DNA of 36,346 nt from Candidatus Shapirobacteria bacterium (GTDB taxonomy: Bacteria > Patescibacteriota > Microgenomatia > 0-14-0-10-38-17), in NCBI GenBank assembly GCA_028695445.1, contig JAQVIV010000006.1:1-36346 (forward strand), written 5' to 3'. A program made the translations under genes and the position numbers. The notes under the pieces were generated by a model, which saw nothing but the letters and a program-made list of their open reading frames with translations, made no database searches and was not told where the DNA came from. This document shows, one piece after another, positions 33,077 through 36,346 of this stretch (positions are counted from its first letter, which is position 1; each line of letters begins with the position of its first letter).

Positions 33077-33508
33077 ATGGAAGAACAGAGAAAGAAAAGG
33101 CGAAGTTTAATGCCTGTTCTTGTTGTTGCTATCGTCTTAATCATTGTTTCCGGAGCCGTCTTTTTGGTTCGTTCCCAAACGGTCTTTCAGGGAACGGCAT
33201 CGCGAGCCCTAGTTTACTCTCCGGCTAATTCTTATATTTTTGGTTCCCCGCTAACAGCCAAAGCCAATGGCCAAGAAAAAATTAAAGTCAGCGTTTTTCT
33301 ATTAAATGATCAAGGCTTAGGGGTTGAGGGCAAAACCTTGGAACTAATCGCTGATACCGGTGTGACTATAGAAAAGTCTCAACCCCAAACCGATACTACT
33401 GGTCAAGCCATCTTCTATCTTACCAGCCCATCAGCTGGCCGCTATCAAGTCAGAGCTCAATCCGAAGGCCAACCCCTCCCTCAAACCCTTACCGTCAATT
33501 TTAAGTAA
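33077..33508 (+). CDS. Membrane-anchored bacterial Ig-like (Big_1-type) domain protein
   Basis: A 143-residue protein. Basic N-terminus (EEQRKKRRSLM), one transmembrane helix (about 12-32), then a single Ig-like domain of the invasin/Big_1 type: IKVSVFLLNDQGLGVEGKTLEL, GVTIEKSQPQTDTTGQAIFYLTSPSAGRYQVRAQ. Such domains act as spacers or adhesion modules at the surface. Together with the Ig-like and DUF916-like proteins upstream it closes the surface cluster, although it has its own promoter. Confidence 0.8.
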   Translation: MEEQRKKRRSLMPVLVVAIVLIIVSGAVFLVRSQTVFQGTASRALVYSPANSYIFGSPLTAKANGQEKIKVSVFLLNDQGLGVEGKTLELIADTGVTIEKSQPQTDTTGQAIFYLTSPSAGRYQVRAQSEGQPLPQTLTVNFK

Positions 33509-33520
33509 CTCTTAAAGCCT

Positions 33521-33690
33521 CTCCCCTCGTCATTTTCCCACAATTTCCCGTCCCCTCCCGTATATTCCCGTCATCTACCACAATTTCCCATATACTCTTT
33601 TTTTAGCGCGTAATAAATTGCGCTACTCCAAAAGCTGGAGTAGCGGGCTTACAGCCCGTGCCAGCTATTTAATAATACAGCAATACATCA
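33521..33690. repeat. Composite intergenic repeat, copy E (most complete)
   Basis: CCCGT tracts, T-run, AGCGCGTAATAAATTGCGCT (33605-33624), a hairpin CTCCA-AAAGC-TGGAG (33626-33640), a hairpin GCGGGCTTACAGCCCG, then GTGCCAGCTATTTAATAATACAGCAATA. Confidence 0.8.
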
Positions 33691-34402
33691 ATTGTTTTAA
33701 AGCTTTTAATTATTAATTATACATCTTTTCACACCCTACCAAACACAAACCTCTTTTTAGTCCAAACAACTTCCAAAAAACACTACCCCCAATTTTTATA
33801 TTAATCAAAAATAATAACCAACTAATTTTCATGCCAATAAACAGAAAAAAAACCAACTTTCACATTTTCTATCAACTAAAGGTATTAACTGCCAAAAAAT
33901 CAATTTTTCTATTAATTTTTCTCTCTAAGTGTCTTTATTTTCGTGAAAAATAAAAAGTTAACAAAAAATAACCACAGCTTATAAGCAAATCCTTATTTTT
34001 CGTTTTCTTTTAGCGGTAAATTTTAAGGGACAATTTTCCCTGTCGTCTTATTCAAATAAAATACCAACAAGTCGGCCCATTAATCACAAATAAAGCTAAA
34101 AACAATGCTTATTAAATCAAAAACCCTAATTTTTTAATCAGAAATGGTTTTCTTCATCAAAGAACTAATAAAGCAATTACCGCAAAACAAAAATAGGCCA
34201 ATTTTTGTTTTTTATACCTTTTAGATATATTTATTTAGCTTTTAATATAGTCTTATTTTTTAAATGAAATCCACGTGAAAAATATTTTTTTACTATTGCG
34301 GTTAATCAATTGTTGCTAAAAAATAAAAAAATGTTATTTTTTGGTTTCTTTAAGACTATTCAAAATATATCAAACCACACAAACTTACTCTTGTTCGTCT
34401 TC
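33691..34402. other. AT-rich gene-free region
   Basis: I see no convincing gene on either strand in these 700 bases. The composition is strongly A/T, unlike the flanks. The only notable content is three sites sharing ACCGCAA or its complement (34174-34187, 34296-34312 and, just beyond, 34471-34485). It could be a regulatory or recombination region, or decayed DNA. Confidence 0.5.
34296..34312 (-). repeat. Left arm of a long-range inverted repeat
   Basis: TTGCGGTTAATCAATT is the near-exact reverse complement (one extra T) of AATTGATTACCGCAA at 34471-34485, about 160 bases away. A third, direct CAATTACCGCAA lies at 34174. Confidence 0.6.
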
Positions 34403-34440
34403 TTGACAAGCTTTTTATAATAGTGTAGTCTGAATATAAT
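34403..34440 (+). promoter_or_regulatory. Promoter region of the small membrane peptide/recombinase-like genes
   Basis: TTGACA at 34403-34408; TAGTCT 17 bases downstream (34426-34431), with a perfect TATAAT at 34435-34440 as an alternative -10. Transcription would start at about 34438-34447. Confidence 0.45.
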
Positions 34441-34470
34441 TCTTGATAATCTTGATAATTTAAGGCTAAA

Positions 34471-34485
34471 AATTGATTACCGCAA
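34471..34485 (+). repeat. Right arm of a long-range inverted repeat
   Basis: AATTGATTACCGCAA, ending on the first base of the 34485 ATG and pairing with 34296-34312. It would lie in the 5' leader. Confidence 0.6.
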
Positions 34486-34571
34486 TGAAAAAGGAAAATT
34501 TAACCAAATTTGTTGATATCCTTACTGCTTTGTTAATTTTTACTGTTTCCTTCTTGTGGTTATTTCTATGA
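34485..34571 (+). CDS. 28-residue single-helix membrane peptide
   Basis: A tiny ORF: a charged start (MKKENLTKFVD) followed by one hydrophobic helix ending in aromatic residues and the stop (ILTALLIFTVSFLWLF). Support: it has a promoter, an ATG 45 bases from the predicted RNA start, and its TGA overlaps the ATG of the next gene (ATGA), typical of translational coupling. Its function is unknown. It could anchor the next protein to the membrane, or serve only as a coupled leader peptide. The length is too short for confidence from composition alone. Confidence 0.5.
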   Translation: MKKENLTKFVDILTALLIFTVSFLWLFL

Positions 34572-35071
34572 ACTTCCAAGATATTGTTCGACCCTTTTCT
34601 TTGTATTTAAAATCTCAAAAAGTTTCTGAAAACACCCTCAGAAACTACCTTGCCGACACTCGGCACTTTTTTTCTTGGTTAAGTAAAAACTACTCTGGTT
34701 TAGCCTCAAGTAAACCAAACATAATCGCTCAAAATATATCAACTGATATTTTCAGAAATTATAAGAGGTTCTTAAAAAATAATCGCGTTCCCCATTCAAC
34801 AATCAATCGCCGCCTATCAACCTTAAGAAAATTATCGAGTTTCTTTGTAAGTCAGGGCTGGCGGCAAAATAATCTTGGTAAAAAAGTCGCCAATATTACC
34901 AGCAAAAAAGAAACCAGTTTCTACTGGCAAGCTTTGAATCGTTTTGCTAAAACACTAAAAACTGAAGGTAAAAGTGAATCAACTATCAGAAACTATCTAT
35001 CAGATATTCGTGGGTTTTTAACCTTCTTAAGCAAGGATGAAAAGAGTCCAAAAAAAATAGGGTCGGTTTGA
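34568..35071 (+). CDS. Tyrosine-recombinase core-binding-like protein without catalytic domain (two repeats)
   Basis: A 167-residue protein built of two copies of the SAM-like N-terminal domain of phage-integrase/XerCD recombinases. Copy 1 (about 1-95) has FSLYLKSQKVSENTLRNYLADTRHFFSWL and RRLSTLRKLSSFF. Copy 2 (about 120-160) has AKTLKTEGKSESTIRNYLSDIRGFLTFL. These domains grip DNA around the recombination site. The catalytic Arg-His-Arg-Tyr domain is absent, and only 120 non-coding bases follow, so the protein is not simply cut by one frameshift in this window. The ATG at 34568 is preferred to a GTG at 34556. It may be a DNA-binding factor or a remnant. Confidence 0.75.
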   Translation: MNFQDIVRPFSLYLKSQKVSENTLRNYLADTRHFFSWLSKNYSGLASSKPNIIAQNISTDIFRNYKRFLKNNRVPHSTINRRLSTLRKLSSFFVSQGWRQNNLGKKVANITSKKETSFYWQALNRFAKTLKTEGKSESTIRNYLSDIRGFLTFLSKDEKSPKKIGSV

Positions 35072-35139
35072 AACTTTAAGGTCTTAGACTAAAACTGGGG
35101 GAAACAGTCTTTAGCAAAAACCAATTCGCCCCGACCCTA
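35058..35139 (+). terminator. Long nested hairpin at the end of the recombinase-like gene
   Basis: A 9-bp perfect arm pair TAGGGTCGG/CCGACCCTA (35058-35066 with 35131-35139) encloses a second hairpin (CTAAA-ACTG with CAGT-C-TTTAG, loop GGGGAAA) and is followed by ATTTTAATTTT. The gene stop lies just inside the left arm. This is probably a terminator or processed 3' structure; a leader function for the next gene is possible. Confidence 0.5.
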
Positions 35140-35176
35140 ATTTTAATTTTAGCAAAAAGCCCAAAACAATCAAATA

Positions 35177-35194
35177 ATTTGAATTAATTCAAAT
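35177..35194 (+). promoter_or_regulatory. 18-bp perfect palindrome over the start of the fibre-like gene
   Basis: ATTTGAATTAATTCAAAT reads the same on both strands and covers the first two bases of the ATG at 35193. It could be an operator controlling this gene. Confidence 0.45.
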
Positions 35195-36346
35195 GGCCGA
35201 TCACCAGCCTGCTCATCAAGAAAACCATTTTTTGGTTACTAGCCAAAAAATCAACCAATACCTCAACCTGCTAAAAAATCAAGGTTCTTCCCGGGCTACC
35301 ATAAAAAGAAAAAAAGCTTCACTGGCCAAGTTTGCCGATTGGGTTAAAAAAGAATATGGCCGTCAAGAAGAAGCCTTAAAAGCTGTTTCTCCAGAACCAA
35401 AAAAAAACCAAAAAATCTCCTCTCCTGAAGAAACCTATAAAATTGACAAAAAAACCTCTCCCCTTTTCAAATATTTCAGCTTTTTTATTATCGCGCTTTT
35501 AATTGGATCGTTGGGCTGGGGTATCTACACCCAATTTATCGCCCGTCCACCCAAAGAACCGTCATTGGCCGCCCTGCCGACCCTACCGCCTAATCTGATT
35601 TCTTTTCAAGGCCGACTAACTAATTCCGTTGGCACACCTATCCATGCCACTGTTTCTGCTTCCTTTAAAATTTACGATGTTGACGAGGGCGGCTCATCCC
35701 TCTGGAGTGAAACTAAAGATATTACCACCAACCCCGACGGTATTTTTAACACCATGCTGGGTAGTTCCAATCCCATTGATCCTTCTATTTTTGCTGATAA
35801 CGTTAATCTCTGGCTTGGTATCACCATTTCCGGCGATGACGAAATGGAGCCTCGCCAACAAATTGCCACTGTCGGCTACGCTTACAATTCCCGCTTCTTG
35901 CAAGGCTATTCTGCTTCTTCTTCGGCTACTGCCGAAACCATTCCTGTTATTAACGCCGATGGGGACTTGGTTTTAGCCTCTCCTTCACCAACCATTGAGG
36001 CGCTTTCCGGTTCTTTTGGCCTAAAGGGAGAGGCAATTACCATTCAAACCACTGGTGGAATTGGCGGCGGCGATATCCTAATTCAACCTGATACCGATAC
36101 CGAAGGCCAGGTAATTATCTATTCCGGTACCACTTCTGACAATTCTTTTACTGTCCAAAACAGCAATATTACTACCGGTTCGTTAATTTACGCCGAAGCA
36201 GGAACTAGTAGTAGTGGTTACTACTTGTTAAAGTTGGCTTCCGGATCCCCTTTAACTACCAAATTCAGTGTTGATCATGCTGGCAATACTGATATCGCCG
36301 GCAACCTTACCGTTGATAGCTCCGGCTTTTTTGGCGGCAATGTCGG
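35193..36346 (+). CDS. Membrane-anchored fibre-like surface protein with N-terminal recombinase-like domain (partial, runs off window)
   Basis: An open frame of 384 codons without a stop to the window end. Residues about 16-57 resemble a third tyrosine-recombinase core-binding domain (INQYLNLLKNQGSSRATIKR, LAKFADWVKKEYG). A Lys/Pro-rich linker (57-90) and a transmembrane helix (95-113) follow. Outside, residues about 127-250 match the widespread tail-fibre/adhesin module ISFQGRLTNSVGTPIHATV ... FKIYDVDEGGSSLWSE ... PRQQIATVGYAYNS, and then Thr/Ser/Gly-rich beta repeats begin (ITIQTTGGIGGGDILIQPD; GNTDIAGNLTVDSSG). It is probably a very long surface fibre. The cytosolic N-terminus with a DNA-binding-like fold is unusual. 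Confidence 0.8.
   Translation, partial: MADHQPAHQENHFLVTSQKINQYLNLLKNQGSSRATIKRKKASLAKFADWVKKEYGRQEEALKAVSPEPKKNQKISSPEETYKIDKKTSPLFKYFSFFIIALLIGSLGWGIYTQFIARPPKEPSLAALPTLPPNLISFQGRLTNSVGTPIHATVSASFKIYDVDEGGSSLWSETKDITTNPDGIFNTMLGSSNPIDPSIFADNVNLWLGITISGDDEMEPRQQIATVGYAYNSRFLQGYSASSSATAETIPVINADGDLVLASPSPTIEALSGSFGLKGEAITIQTTGGIGGGDILIQPDTDTEGQVIIYSGTTSDNSFTVQNSNITTGSLIYAEAGTSSSGYYLLKLASGSPLTTKFSVDHAGNTDIAGNLTVDSSGFFGGNV

Noticed and set aside
25140..33690. CRISPR array.
   Set aside because: The repeats are few, degenerate and separated by genes, with no regular spacers and no cas genes.
33831..33953. A 40-codon ORF in the AT-rich region with a hydrophobic stretch.
   Set aside because: No promoter or ribosome site, no recognisable domain, and AT-rich random sequence easily gives such frames.
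34568..35071. Functional phage integrase.
   Set aside because: The catalytic domain with its Arg/His/Tyr residues is missing, and no continuation in another frame is visible in the 120 bases downstream.

Overview
The window reads as a chromosomal segment of a small-genome bacterium of the Candidate Phyla Radiation (Patescibacteria), most likely a Microgenomates-type lineage. This is inference. It rests on the mix of short, tightly packed, often overlapping housekeeping genes, many promoters placed so close to start codons that the mRNAs would be leaderless, secreted proteins of no obvious family, heptamer and palindromic repeats scattered between and even inside genes, and a surface-protein cluster unlike those of model bacteria. 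No 16S rRNA gene is present to settle it.

Layout. 1-5.5 kb: an O-antigen-ligase/TPR membrane protein, peptide deformylase, methionyl-tRNA formyltransferase, a D,D-carboxypeptidase, ribosomal protein L28 and a site-2-type membrane protease. 5.5-8.9 kb (minus strand): a ribosomal/transcription operon in the permuted order L10-L12-SecE-NusG-L11-L1, led by an L10-type leader with an attenuator hairpin. It is followed by a separate structured RNA gene with a near-consensus promoter. 8.9-12.7 kb: a small HTH protein, a WecG/TagA glycosyltransferase, MreB, a PEGA-domain protein, tRNA-Arg(CCU) and tRNA-Pro(CGG). 12.8-25.1 kb: amino-acid permease, NDK, M16 peptidase, an AP-superfamily phosphodiesterase with an operator-like dyad, ArgRS, a three-gene DNA-uptake operon (ComEA, ComEC channel, ComEC-type hydrolase split off as its own gene) and LeuRS. 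LeuRS carries two perfect 52-bp repeat copies read in two different frames.

25.3-33.5 kb is a plus-strand envelope/surface cluster. It holds a membrane coiled-coil protein and a TPR protein, then two DUF916-like beta-sandwich proteins with C-terminal membrane anchors, alternating with two secreted beta-rich proteins that share a C-terminal domain, then a membrane-anchored CarboxypepD_reg-like protein and a Big-type Ig-like protein. Several of these genes share a duplicated promoter plus signal-peptide start, and a composite dispersed repeat lies in most of the gaps.

33.5-36.3 kb is an AT-rich, nearly gene-free kilobase followed by an unusual set: a 28-residue membrane peptide gene overlapping (ATGA) a protein made of two tyrosine-recombinase core-binding-like domains with no catalytic domain. 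Next comes a protein running off the window that joins a third such domain to a transmembrane helix and a fibre-like ectodomain. This last set and the surface cluster are the best candidates for an undescribed system. The new RNA gene and the repeats in leuS are the best single observations.
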